From NCBI GenBank assembly GCA_011389935.1, contig JAABTJ010000009.1, forward strand, positions 1-64,000: a stretch of 64,000 nucleotides of DNA. The letters are read 5' to 3'. Under the pieces are notes generated by a model. The model saw only the letters and a program-made list of their open reading frames with translations, was not told the DNA's origin and did not search any database. Positions 9,192-17,279 of this stretch are shown here, one piece after another. This DNA comes from Desulfobacteraceae bacterium (GTDB taxonomy: Bacteria; Desulfobacterota; Desulfobacteria; Desulfobacterales; Desulfosalsimonadaceae). The translations under genes and the position numbers were made by a program. The first letter of the stretch is position 1, and each line of letters starts with the position of its first letter.

Positions 9192-9444
9192 ACCGTTACA
9201 ATTCATGAAGTGGAAAAAACATTTCGCCTTCCTGCCGGTTATTCGAAGTCATCAAAGGGCGTATTTGGCGTCGTCAATAAAACAGATATCAAAGACATGG
9301 TTCAGTTCAAGAGGGCCATCTTGAATCGGTTTTCTGACAAGACCGCATAAGGCAAACAGGCAAGTTGTCCCTGAAGAAGCTTCTGGGAAGAATATTCTGG
9401 TCATGGCAAGAAGAGAAAAAGCAGTGAATAAAACAAGAAAAAAG
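9192..9444. other. Intergenic region after tupC
   Basis: There is no gene with a start and ribosome-binding site. Directly in frame after the tupC TGA, 52 sense codons run to a TAA near 9350 and encode a plausible basic peptide; it may be decayed coding sequence. A 39-codon frame from an ATG at 9205 has no ribosome-binding site. The last 60 bp are A/T-rich and follow the tRNA-Leu 3' end on the minus strand. Confidence 0.4.
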
Positions 9445-9531
9445 TGGTGCCGGAGGCGAGACTCGAACTCGCACAGGTTTGCACCCGGAGGATTTTGAGT
9501 CCTCTGCGTCTACCAATTCCACCACTCCGGC
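9445..9531 (-). tRNA. tRNA-Leu (CAA), CCA encoded
   Basis: On the minus strand this folds as a class II tRNA. The acceptor stem is GCCGGAG/CTCCGGC, the D-loop is GGAATTGGTAGACGC, and the anticodon loop is CTCAAAA, reading CAA. There is a variable arm (GGGTGCAAACCTGTGC) and a T-loop GTTCGAGTC. The 3' CCA is encoded. It reads the leucine codon UUG. Confidence 0.95.
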
Positions 9532-9587
9532 ACAACAGCAATTGGGTTATAGGACAAATCAAAGCACATGTCAATAGGCTCTGTTCG

Positions 9588-10244
9588 TCAGCCCCGGGAC
9601 GAACCTCCCAGGCAGGCCTTCCGGATGTCTTCCGCGGATACCGCTCCTTCCCGCAATATCTTCGGCGGAAAAACCGTAACGTCAACCACCGTTGATCCAA
9701 CACCCCCGCCAAGCCGCCCCGCATCCAGCACCAGGTCAGCCTCCCGCAATATCGATTCGGGCATCTCGTCGATACTTGCGCACCCCGTAGCCCCCGAAAG
9801 GTTGGCGGATGTGGCCGTCACAGGAACGCCTGCGTCGGCCAACAGCATCTTCGCTGCCGGATGAAGCGGCAGCCGGATACCGATCTTCCCGGTTTTTGCC
9901 GTAAGATTTTCCGGCAGAAATCCGGAGGCGCGGAATACCAGGGTCACCCCCCCGGGCCACAGGCGCTCCATAATGCACCGGGCCGCATCCGGAATATCCG
10001 CAACAAGTGGAAAAATATCCGCTTTTTGATTGATCAGAATGGAAACGGGCTTGGTCTCCATCCGCTGCTTTATGGAAAACACCCGGCTGACGGCGTTTCG
10101 GTTGGTCGCATCCGCGCCGAGTCCGTAGAGCATGCTGGTGGGATACACCACAACGCCGCCGGATCTTATAATGTCAAGCGCCCGGCGTATCCCCCCGGAA
10201 TCGGGCGCTTCGGGATCGATGTGCAGATGTTTCTTATCCGGCAA
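9588..10244 (-). CDS. L-threonylcarbamoyladenylate synthase (Sua5/YrdC/YwlC)
   Basis: This enzyme makes threonylcarbamoyl-AMP from threonine, bicarbonate and ATP for t6A37 modification of ANN-decoding tRNAs. The core has the family pattern PTSMLYGLGADATN (usually PTDTxYGLGCDA), KQRMETKPVSILI and the Ser/Thr-rich PVTATSANLSG. The region upstream of 10244 overlaps purE and reads as out-of-frame Arg/Pro-rich sequence. A TTG start at 10244, nine bases after GGAAGG, is preferred and gives 218 residues. The start overlaps the purE end by 11 bp, so it is the last gene of the SHOCT-ddl-purDE-sua5 operon. The function is clear; the start is moderately certain. Confidence 0.85.
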   Translation of the reverse strand: MPDKKHLHIDPEAPDSGGIRRALDIIRSGGVVVYPTSMLYGLGADATNRNAVSRVFSIKQRMETKPVSILINQKADIFPLVADIPDAARCIMERLWPGGVTLVFRASGFLPENLTAKTGKIGIRLPLHPAAKMLLADAGVPVTATSANLSGATGCASIDEMPESILREADLVLDAGRLGGGVGSTVVDVTVFPPKILREGAVSAEDIRKACLGGSSRG

Positions 10245-12000
10245 AACTTCTTGCCTTCCGGTTGACCTCGGCCGCCATTTTCGCCTTGTAGCCGTCAACC
10301 TTTTCTGCAAGATCAGGGTCTGAAACAGACAGGATCTGTGCGGCGAACACCGCCGCGTTTTTTGCCCCCGGCTTGCCCACGGCCATGGTGGCCACGGGGA
10401 TGCCCGGCGGCATCTGAACCGTGGACAAAAGCGCGTCAAAACCGCTCAGCGCCGACGAATCAATGGGTACGCCGATAATGGGCAGAGACGAATGCGCCGC
10501 CATGGCACCGGCAAGATGGGCGGCATGGCCGGCCCCGGCAATGATAATTTTCATTCCCCGCTCCCGTGCGCCTTTCGCAAAAACCGAGGCTTCCGCCGGC
10601 GTTCGGTGGGCGGAGCAGACAAGGATTTCATAGGATATGCCGAACTGAAGGAGAACGTCCGCCGCAGCCGCCATTACGGAGAGATCCGAATCGCTCCCCA
10701 TGACGATGCCTACTGCGGGCGGGGTGCGCAACCGCTTTATCGCCCTGTGGCCGATATCCGGCCGATGATACTCATTTTCAAAGGAAACGGCGGATACCAC
10801 TTCATAGGCGGCCGAAACAGCCTTCTCCAGGGTTTCCCCCATGGCGGTCACGCCCAATACCCGCCCGCCGGCGGTGACGACCGTTCCTTCCTTATCTGCC
10901 GTCCCTGCATGGAAAACCGCCTTATCGCCAGACATGGGAACATTCTCCAGCCCCATGACCGGCATGCCCTTGTCGTATTTTTCCGGATACCCCTTGGCGG
11001 CCATGACCACGCAGGCGGCAGGGCGCTCATCAATGTCGATTGAATAATGCGCCAACCCGCCGTCGATGGCGGCCTGTATCAGGGGGACGATATCATTTTT
11101 CGTGCGCATGAGAATCGGCTGGGTTTCCGGGTCGCCAAAACGGCAGTTGAATTCAACCACCTTTACCTTGTCGCCGCTGATCATCAACCCGGCATACAAA
11201 ACCCCCTGGTATGGAACGTTTTCGGCCGCCATGGCCTTTACGGTGGGGATCATGACCTGGTCCATGATCTTCCGGCGCATTACAACATCGACCACCGGCG
11301 CCGGGGAGATCGCCCCCATGCCCCCCGTGTTGGGCCCCTTGTCGCCGGCATACACGGCCTTGTGGTCCTGGGATGCAGGGAGCGGAAGCACGGTTTTCCC
11401 ATCGGTAAAGGCGATAAAGGAGGCTTCCTCCCCTTCCAGGTATTCCTCGATCAAAACGGCGGCGCCGGCTTCGCCGAACACCCGCTGTTTCATGATCCGC
11501 TCCAGTGCTTCTCCGGCCGCCGCCTTCGTGTCGCAGACCACGACCCCCTTGCCGGCAGCCAGCCCGTCGGCCTTGACAACAACGGGGAAATCCATTTTTT
11601 CCAAATATAACACCGCGTGCTCATAGCTGGTAAACATCCGCCCTTTTGCGGTGGGAATGTTGTACTTGCTCATGAGGCGTTTGGCAAAAGACTTGCTCCC
11701 CTCGAGCTGAGCGGCCGCTTTTTTCGGGCCGAACACCTTGAGCCCCGCTTTTTCAAAAACATCCACAATACCGGCGACCAGCGGATCCTCCGGACCGACC
11801 ACCGTCAAATCCACCTGGTTTTCCAGTGCAAACGCCTTTAACGCCTCAATGTCTTTCGCATCTATGGCAATGCATTCCGCCAGCCCTGAAATACCGGCAT
11901 TCCCCGGTGCACAATAGATGGTTTCCACTTCCGGGCTTTGGGAAATTTTCCACGCAAGGGCATGCTCCCGGCCGCCGCCGCCAACAATCAGTATTTTCAT
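10234..12000 (-). CDS. purD/purE: PurD-PurE fusion: phosphoribosylamine-glycine ligase / AIR mutase domain
   Basis: This single frame encodes two purine enzymes. Residues 1 to about 425 are PurD (GAR synthetase): KILIVGGGGREHALAWK at the N-terminus, ATP-grasp motifs such as ADGLAAGKGVVV, and EFNCRFGDPETQ. After a short linker, residues about 430-588 are PurE: AVGIVMGSDSDLSVM, SAHRTPAEA, AGAGHAAHLAGAMA and PIIGVPI. PurD makes GAR (step 2); PurE handles the carboxylation at step 6. The ATG at 12000 follows GAAGGAGTAGC; a longer frame to 12048 overlaps ddl and is rejected. No stop, frameshift or internal ribosome-binding site was seen at the junction. The gene is downstream of ddl and overlaps sua5. 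Confidence 0.9.
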   Translation of the reverse strand: MKILIVGGGGREHALAWKISQSPEVETIYCAPGNAGISGLAECIAIDAKDIEALKAFALENQVDLTVVGPEDPLVAGIVDVFEKAGLKVFGPKKAAAQLEGSKSFAKRLMSKYNIPTAKGRMFTSYEHAVLYLEKMDFPVVVKADGLAAGKGVVVCDTKAAAGEALERIMKQRVFGEAGAAVLIEEYLEGEEASFIAFTDGKTVLPLPASQDHKAVYAGDKGPNTGGMGAISPAPVVDVVMRRKIMDQVMIPTVKAMAAENVPYQGVLYAGLMISGDKVKVVEFNCRFGDPETQPILMRTKNDIVPLIQAAIDGGLAHYSIDIDERPAACVVMAAKGYPEKYDKGMPVMGLENVPMSGDKAVFHAGTADKEGTVVTAGGRVLGVTAMGETLEKAVSAAYEVVSAVSFENEYHRPDIGHRAIKRLRTPPAVGIVMGSDSDLSVMAAAADVLLQFGISYEILVCSAHRTPAEASVFAKGARERGMKIIIAGAGHAAHLAGAMAAHSSLPIIGVPIDSSALSGFDALLSTVQMPPGIPVATMAVGKPGAKNAAVFAAQILSVSDPDLAEKVDGYKAKMAAEVNRKARSFAG

Positions 12001-12044
12001 CGAAACCGCTACTCCTTCTTGGTCATGTCCGTTTTTTGAAAAGA

Positions 12045-13016
12045 TCACACGGCAACCGGCTTCTTTTTTTCCAAAGCCAGTTCGATGAGCCTTTCCAATA
12101 GCTGTGAATAAGAAATCCCGGCCTCGGCCGCCGCCAGGGGCAGCAGGCTGTTTTCGGTCATACCGGGGATGGTGTTGGTTTCCAGAACGTAAATCCGGTT
12201 GTCATGGATGATCATGTCCGTCCGGCTGCATCCGCTGCAGAACAGTGCCCTGTGGGCCGCAAAAGCTATTTCCCGGGCCTTTTGGGTCAGGGCGTCGCTT
12301 ATCCGGGCCGGGCAGATCTCAAGGGTTTCACCGGGAGTATACTTGGCCTTGTAGTCAAAAAATTCGTAGCCGTTTTTGGGTATGATCTCCACGATGGGCA
12401 GCGCTTCCGGATGCGCATTTCCCAGAACCCCGCCGGTGATTTCCGTACCGGTAAGGTACTGCTCCGCAAATACGACGTCGTCATGCAAGAACGCCTTGTC
12501 GATGGCTGGAAAAAACGCTTCCCTGGAGCGCACGATGCTCATGCCGATGCTTGATCCGCCCGAAGCGGGCTTTATCACCAAAGGAAGCCCCAGGCGTTCG
12601 ATACACAGGTCCGCATCCGCTTCGCCGGCCTTTTCCATGGCGATATAGCCGGGCACGGGTATCCCCGCTTTCTCGTAAAAAAACTTGGACACCAGCTTGT
12701 TCATGGCAATGGCGCTCCCCATGACGCCGGAGCATTGGTAGGGAATATTCAGAAGATCCAGGTATCCCTGGACCGTGCCGTCTTCCCCGTTTGTCCCGTG
12801 AAGAATCACCAGGGCGGCGTCAATGGCACCGGCTTCGGCCGCCAACCGGCCGAGATCGGTGGCCGTATCATATCGGACGACCGCATACCTCTCCGGATCA
12901 AGGGCATGAAAAACCCGATCTCCCCCTTTCAGGGAGATTTCCCGCTCGCCGGACGTCCCCCCTGAAATCAGTGCGACGCTCAATTTCCGGTTCTCTTTTC
13001 CACCTGGCGCTGCCAT
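12045..13016 (-). CDS. ddl: D-alanine-D-alanine ligase
   Basis: This cytoplasmic ligase makes the D-Ala-D-Ala dipeptide of peptidoglycan. It has the N-terminal ALISGGTSGEREISLKGG, the HGTNGEDGTVQG motif, ATP-grasp elements (LVIKPASGGSSIGM), EITGGVLG, and the C-terminal EINTIPGMT equivalent (LETNTIPGMTENS). Its 323 residues match the family. AAAAGGAGAAAC precedes the ATG at 13016. It begins 11 bp after the SHOCT-domain gene and ends about 45 bp before the purDE start, so all are probably co-transcribed. Confidence 0.94.
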   Translation of the reverse strand: MAAPGGKENRKLSVALISGGTSGEREISLKGGDRVFHALDPERYAVVRYDTATDLGRLAAEAGAIDAALVILHGTNGEDGTVQGYLDLLNIPYQCSGVMGSAIAMNKLVSKFFYEKAGIPVPGYIAMEKAGEADADLCIERLGLPLVIKPASGGSSIGMSIVRSREAFFPAIDKAFLHDDVVFAEQYLTGTEITGGVLGNAHPEALPIVEIIPKNGYEFFDYKAKYTPGETLEICPARISDALTQKAREIAFAAHRALFCSGCSRTDMIIHDNRIYVLETNTIPGMTENSLLPLAAAEAGISYSQLLERLIELALEKKKPVAV

Positions 13017-13027
13017 GTTTCTCCTTT

Positions 13028-13525
13028 TCAGCGGCTGAAAATTTCGTCTTTGGCCTGCTGGTACTCTTCCTGGGTGATCAGGTCATTTTCCAGGAGCCGG
13101 GCCAGTTCGGAGAGTTCACGCACGCAGGATGTGTCCGGGGATTCCAGGTATCTTGGCGCCGGGTCTCCGTCGTGTTCAAGCAGAGAGGCCGATTGCCGGC
13201 TGTCGGTCACCTTCAGGGATGCCAGGCCGCCGAAAAGACGGAGCTCTATATTTTTTCCCCGGTACTCGGGCCCTGCCAGCACCTCTGCAATACCGCTGCT
13301 CTGCTTTTTCAGGGAATACAGAATATAACCGATCACTCCCGCCGCACCCAGGCCCAACCCCAGGAGAATCCATGCGAAATAGCGTATGATAAACCCGAAA
13401 AAAACGACCAGAAGCGCAACAAGCAGAAGCATCCCCACGTGAAAGAAAAGGATGACAAAGGCCAGCAAAACACCCTTGGTAAGACTGGTATCCTCTAAAT
13501 TTAACGTAAACTTGTTCTTCCACAT
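13028..13525 (-). CDS. Membrane protein with C-terminal SHOCT domain
   Basis: This is an uncharacterised protein of about 165 residues. It has two long hydrophobic segments (VLLAFVILFFHVGMLLLVALL... and ...WILLGLGLGAAGVIGYILY), then a soluble region. The end resembles the short SHOCT helix pair (LSELARLLENDLITQEEYQQAKDEIF). Such domains are found on small membrane-associated proteins and may mediate oligomerisation. The ATG at 13525 is preferred; an ATG at 13564 in the same frame is also possible, and neither has a strong ribosome-binding site. It is first in the operon with ddl, purDE and sua5. Confidence 0.7.
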   Translation of the reverse strand: MWKNKFTLNLEDTSLTKGVLLAFVILFFHVGMLLLVALLVVFFGFIIRYFAWILLGLGLGAAGVIGYILYSLKKQSSGIAEVLAGPEYRGKNIELRLFGGLASLKVTDSRQSASLLEHDGDPAPRYLESPDTSCVRELSELARLLENDLITQEEYQQAKDEIFSR

Positions 13526-13625
13526 GACCAAAAGCCTGTCATAAATAAACGGTAAACGCGGCATTTATCGGGAAAATTCACCTGCAGCAGCCGGGCAGGC
13601 TTTTTTGGCTGTTCTTCCTGTACAT

Positions 13626-14024
13626 TCATGTACATTCTTTTTCCGGATCCGGATCAGCCGCCATTTTGCTCACAAGGGCCTCTTCATATCTCTGGGGGAT
13701 TTCAAACCGTATAGAACGATTGGTCAACGTGTTGAATTTCATGATGAGAAAATTCAACTTTTTCATCACTTTGTATCGCTGCTGTTCATCCTTCAGGCTG
13801 GAGAGCATTTTTTCCGTGGTAATGATCTCTTTCTGGAGCTCAACTTCAGGAGGAAGGCAATCGGCGTTTTTTAATATCTTGTAGGCCAGCCGAAGCTCCT
13901 GCGGAACCCGACTCATGTCTTCGGACGACAGGGGCTTTCCCGCACCTTCAAGATTTTTGAAGTCCCCGTTTCTCTGGGCGGCAAGAATTCTTTCTTCCAC
14001 CAGTTTTTCAAAGCCGGTAAACAT
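13626..14024 (-). CDS. DUF1992 protein (DnaJC28-like)
   Basis: A 132-residue soluble protein of the DUF1992 family, the region shared with DnaJ homologue subfamily C member 28 but without a J domain. Typical features are the N-terminal EERILAAQRNGDFKNLEGAGKPL and the AYKILKNADCLPPEVELQKEI segment, then a helical part. No function is established for the family. ATG at 14024 is chosen; a TTG three codons earlier is possible, and no clear ribosome-binding site is visible. A long perfect palindrome sits just upstream of its start. Confidence 0.75.
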   Translation of the reverse strand: MFTGFEKLVEERILAAQRNGDFKNLEGAGKPLSSEDMSRVPQELRLAYKILKNADCLPPEVELQKEIITTEKMLSSLKDEQQRYKVMKKLNFLIMKFNTLTNRSIRFEIPQRYEEALVSKMAADPDPEKECT

Positions 14025-14074
14025 ACGCGTCAATTATTATATGAATTTTTTGCCGGTTACAAAGTATTGTCTGT

Positions 14075-14122
14075 TATTACAACCCATCTCAAAAAAAATC
14101 TTTTTTGAGATGGGTTGTAATA
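14075..14122. repeat. 22-bp mini-palindrome related to the TAGAACC repeat ends
   Basis: A perfect inverted repeat with a 4-base AATC loop. The arms contain TTACAACCCATCTCAAAAAA (14077-14096) and its complement (14101-14120), extended two pairs outward. The AACCCATCTCA core is the same as in the terminal repeats of the 146-bp elements at 18256 and 21602. It may be a collapsed element consisting only of joined ends. The A and T runs lie at the top of the stem rather than after it. Confidence 0.65.
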
Positions 14123-14125
14123 TAC

Positions 14126-14160
14126 AAAGCCTCTCTGAAAAAATCAACAGAGAGGCTTTT
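14126..14160 (-). terminator. Hairpin terminator downstream of tRNA-Met
   Basis: AAGCCTCTCTG (14127-14137) pairs with CAGAGAGGCTT (14148-14158), an 11-bp GC-rich stem. It lies 10 bases beyond the encoded CCA end of the minus-strand tRNA gene, where a terminator is expected. A T-rich tract also follows on the plus side. Confidence 0.65.
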
Positions 14161-14169
14161 CTTTTGATT

Positions 14170-14246
14170 TGGTGGCGATGCAGGGATTTGAACCCCGGAC
14201 GCTGCGGATATGAGCCGCATGCTCTGACCAACTGAGCTACATCGCC
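14170..14246 (-). tRNA. tRNA-Met (CAT), elongator type, CCA encoded
   Basis: The 77-nt cloverleaf on the minus strand has acceptor GGCGATG/CATCGCC, D-arm AGCTCAGTTGGTCAGAGC, anticodon loop CTCATAT reading CAT, T-arm CCGGGGTTCAAATCC and encoded CCA. A normal paired first base and lack of the initiator GGG/CCC stem argue against fMet. A lysidine-modified Ile tRNA is less likely from the acceptor sequence. Confidence 0.92.
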
Positions 14247-14328
14247 TTATGTGGTTCCGTTTTTAAAAGAAGACTTAATTAACAGCTACCCAAAGGCAAG
14301 TCAAGCCAAAAAGAGCATTGCGGACGAT

Positions 14329-16356
14329 TTATTCCTCCCCGGCCGCCGATGACGCGACAACCTCCACGTTCAACTCTTCCGCCGCCTCCGGTAACTCGGC
14401 AAAAGCAACCATAAACGGCATGGATGTCTCGGGCGCAACCTGGGAGGCAGTATCTTCTGCCGGACGGGTCAGTCCGTTTTCAATTTCTGCAAGCGTCATC
14501 GTTGCAAGCGCATCCGTTTCATACACTACGCCAGCATATACAGGCGCTGATGACTGGATCCGTTCGCCATCGCTGTCATAGAGATTTCCCCGTACCTGGA
14601 TCCGGTCCCGGGAATGCCCATAGCGATTGGTTACGCTGCCGGTAACCACCATTAATTCGCCGATATTTTCATTGTTGATGAACCGGTAATCCGGGGTTGA
14701 TATGGCGATCTGAAGCTTTCCATCGGGGTCAACCGCCCCCACGGGGGCGGTTGTTTCCGGGGGTTCCGGCGCCGGCGTTTCCTGCATGTAAAAATAACCG
14801 CCCACGGCAATCGCCAGAAGAAGCAAAAGAATGACAACGATTTTTAAAGAGCTGGATTTGTCCCCTTTTTCCGGAATTACCGAACTGGGCGCCATCCGAC
14901 CGGCGCCTTGCTCCTTATCCCTGTCAAAGGGCTCCCCACCGGTTTCTGCTGACGGCGCAGCTTTTCCCATACCGGCGGCCGCGGCCGCCGCTTCAGGGGC
15001 AGATTCCTCGCGGCTATCCGCGTAGGTTTCCATGGAAAATTTTTCGGCAGTTTCGCCCTCCGGAACCGCTGTCTCCTCTTTTACCGTTTCAAGGTCAAGA
15101 TCAAACGCCCTTTCATCCACTGCTTCGGTACCTGTAGTATCCGCTTCGGTTTCAAAATCCAGCTCAAACGTTTCTTCCTCCCCCTCACCCTCCGGCTCAC
15201 GGGACTCATCTTCAATGTCAAGGAAGTCTTCAACCTCCGTCAGATCGAATTCGTCTTCCTCAAAAATATCGGCAGTGGTATCATCCCCTTTTGCAGCGGT
15301 TTTTTCTTCTTCAAGGTCAAAGTCAAGATCAAAATCAAGGTCAAAGTCCTCATCCGCCTTGTCAGCAACGGCCTCGTCCGCCTGGTCGTCAATTTCGTCG
15401 AGGTCAAAATCCAGGGTTTCCTGACCCTCCTCGTCTGAAACGGCAGATTCCGGCTGCTGCCCCGCTTCTTCCGGTTCAAGATCCAGTTCCACCGTAAAAT
15501 CATCTTCAGACGACTCGGAGAATTCCGCTTCTTTCTCTTTTTGTCCCGGGGTTTTCACGTCGTCCCCGAGATCCAGGCCGAAGTCCTCCGTTGCAATCGC
15601 CCCGTTCATATCGTCTTCGACAAGGTCGATTTCGTACTCCCTTTCCGGCGCTTCGGATTCGTCCTCCTCCAGGTCCAGCTCGAATTCTTCCCCAGCAGAT
15701 GGCACGCCCGCTTCAGGGCCCTCTTCAACGGTTTCCTCCAGGTCCAGCTCAAACGCTTCCAGGTCCGGGTCTGTCCCCAGCTCGTCTTCCGTAAAAGACT
15801 CCCCGTCAAAGCCTGTCGTTTCAGCGGAGGCATCCCCCGGTATTTCCTCCCTCGTTTCTTCAATAGAGGTTTCTCCCACGGGCTCCTTGTCATCCAGCCA
15901 GTCGGTTTCCTGGTCAAAGGTTTCAAGATCCGTTTCCATACTGGTTTTTTCAATATCTTCCGCCTGTATGGTATCCTCGGTAAGCTGAAGCTCCTCAAGG
16001 TCGATCGTCGAGGTCTCCTCAAGGGTTTCCACGCTTTCCCCTTCCTCGAAACTCGTTCCCTCATCGAACTCGTCGATCATTCCTTCCACCTGGTTCTCGA
16101 AATCCGTGGTTGTGCCAAGTCCGGTATCCTTCGTGGCTTCGGCGGTTTCTTCAAAATCGCCCTCATCGTAAGTGGCATCCCAATCCCGGGTTTCTTCAAC
16201 GGTTTTCCCGTCAGGACCTTTTTTCTTACCGGAGGCTTTCGGATGAACCAGAAACATTTTTTTACATGTGGAACAACGCGCCCAGATTCCTTCGGGCTTT
16301 ACAAGATCTTCATTTACTTTGTACCTGGTACCGCAGGATTCGCAGGTTATAATCAT
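14329..16356 (-). CDS. Zinc-ribbon (MJ0042-type) and DUF3426 membrane protein with long acidic linker
   Basis: A 675-residue protein. Residues 1-45 form an MJ0042-type zinc ribbon (CESCGTRYKVNEDL...ARCSTCKKMF). Residues about 50-500 are an extreme low-complexity Asp/Glu-rich linker with repeated FDLDLE-, DFDLD- and ELDLEE-like units. One transmembrane helix follows (LKIVVILLLLLAIAVGGYFY, about 503-525). The remaining 150 residues are a DUF3426-like beta domain outside the membrane (LMVVTGSVTNRYGHSRDRIQVRG). GAGGACGCAAA precedes the ATG. The topology suggests a cytosolic zinc ribbon and a periplasmic beta domain. The function is unknown. It is downstream of hpt on the same strand, 19 bp apart. 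Confidence 0.8.
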   Translation of the reverse strand: MIITCESCGTRYKVNEDLVKPEGIWARCSTCKKMFLVHPKASGKKKGPDGKTVEETRDWDATYDEGDFEETAEATKDTGLGTTTDFENQVEGMIDEFDEGTSFEEGESVETLEETSTIDLEELQLTEDTIQAEDIEKTSMETDLETFDQETDWLDDKEPVGETSIEETREEIPGDASAETTGFDGESFTEDELGTDPDLEAFELDLEETVEEGPEAGVPSAGEEFELDLEEDESEAPEREYEIDLVEDDMNGAIATEDFGLDLGDDVKTPGQKEKEAEFSESSEDDFTVELDLEPEEAGQQPESAVSDEEGQETLDFDLDEIDDQADEAVADKADEDFDLDFDLDFDLEEEKTAAKGDDTTADIFEEDEFDLTEVEDFLDIEDESREPEGEGEEETFELDFETEADTTGTEAVDERAFDLDLETVKEETAVPEGETAEKFSMETYADSREESAPEAAAAAAGMGKAAPSAETGGEPFDRDKEQGAGRMAPSSVIPEKGDKSSSLKIVVILLLLLAIAVGGYFYMQETPAPEPPETTAPVGAVDPDGKLQIAISTPDYRFINNENIGELMVVTGSVTNRYGHSRDRIQVRGNLYDSDGERIQSSAPVYAGVVYETDALATMTLAEIENGLTRPAEDTASQVAPETSMPFMVAFAELPEAAEELNVEVVASSAAGEE

Positions 16357-16375
16357 TTTGCGTCCTCGCTGGTTA

Positions 16376-16894
16376 TTATGTTTTCAATTCATAAATTGCC
16401 GGTAAATGCCGGTATTTTTCGGCATAATCCAGACCATATCCCACAAGAAACCCTTTTTCAACGCGATGCCCCGCATAATCGGCCGCCAATTGACAACTGC
16501 GCCGCTCATGCTTGTCAATGAAAGCGCAAATCTTTATGCTTTCCGGGTGAAAGGATTCAAGATATGCAAGCAAATCCTTTATTGTAAACCCTGTATCAAG
16601 GATATCTTCTACGATCAACACGTGCTTTCCGGCAATATCGGTTTTTATGCCGACGATCCGTTTGATGTTTTCCGTGGAGGTATCCCCTTTGCCATAGCTG
16701 GAGAACCATGCAAAGTCTATTGTAACCGGAATCGTCAGCTTTCGTACAAGATCTGCCAGAAATACGAAAGCCCCTTTTAAAACGCCTATGAGCACCAGGT
16801 CTTTATCCTTGTAATCTCTGGATATTTTTTCTGCAAGGACGGCAACTTTTTCTTCGATATCGTGAGCGGTCAGGAGAGGCGAAACATCGCGCAT
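16376..16894 (-). CDS. hpt: Hypoxanthine phosphoribosyltransferase
   Basis: A purine-salvage enzyme that joins hypoxanthine (or guanine) with PRPP. The 172-residue product has VLIGVLKGAFVFLADL near the N-terminus, the PRPP-binding motif VLIVEDILDTGFTI, and the C-terminal FLVGYGLDYAEKYRHLPAIY loop typical of HPRT. The ATG at 16894 is chosen because upstream sequence in the frame is not family-like; AGGTCG lies 12 bases before it. It is followed after 19 bp by the zinc-ribbon/DUF3426 gene. Confidence 0.92.
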   Translation of the reverse strand: MRDVSPLLTAHDIEEKVAVLAEKISRDYKDKDLVLIGVLKGAFVFLADLVRKLTIPVTIDFAWFSSYGKGDTSTENIKRIVGIKTDIAGKHVLIVEDILDTGFTIKDLLAYLESFHPESIKICAFIDKHERRSCQLAADYAGHRVEKGFLVGYGLDYAEKYRHLPAIYELKT

Positions 16895-17167
16895 AGTAAA
16901 TATTCGACCTGTCGTTTCAAAGATTTTCTTCCGGGCCGGCAAACCTTGCAAAGCCTAAACATACCGGGCAAGACGTGTATTGAAAAGAAACAGATTTCTG
17001 AAGACAGGGCATATCAGCCGGGATTTTTGCCCATTATTTTTTTAATTAGCCCATAAAGCGCTTTTTGTCAATAGAATTACTTGATTTTGCCCTATTTGTC
17101 CGCCGGACGATGCGCGGATCGCATCGGGGCAAGAGGCTTGGGCCGCCAGCACCGCGAGCCGTTTCAC

Positions 17168-17210
17168 AAAAAAAACCGGGAGCAAGGGCGTAAATACGCG
17201 CTGCTTCCGG
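17168..17210 (-). terminator. Intrinsic terminator with T8
   Basis: On the minus strand, CCGGAAGCA pairs with TGCTCCCGG (17202-17210 with 17176-17184), with an inner partial stem. An uninterrupted T8 follows (A8 on the plus strand at 17168-17175). This is a classical Rho-independent terminator downstream of the CbpA gene, second in tandem. Confidence 0.8.
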
Positions 17211-17235
17211 TTCAAAACGAAAATCATCAGGAGAT

Positions 17236-17270
17236 AAAAACGCCAGGCTCCGGGTCTGATTCCGGGAGCC
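17236..17270 (-). terminator. Intrinsic terminator just after the CbpA gene
   Basis: GGCTCC (17246-17251) pairs with GGAGCC (17265-17270), followed on the minus strand by TGGCGTTTTTAT. It starts ten bases after the CbpA stop codon. Confidence 0.7.
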
Positions 17271-17279
17271 CGGCATCGG

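Larger units (their letters stand above)
16895..17279. other. Intergenic region between hpt and the CbpA gene
   Basis: It contains two minus-strand terminators after the CbpA gene (annotated separately) and presumably the hpt promoter near 16900-17050, where the sequence is AT-rich. No open reading frame with a ribosome-binding site or family resemblance was found. Confidence 0.4.

Noticed and set aside
15000-16100. Repeated GATC/GAAG-rich DNA in the acidic linker as a CRISPR or tandem-repeat array
   Set aside because: The repetition reflects Asp/Glu codons in frame; units are irregular and translate as one linker. No spacer-repeat structure is present.
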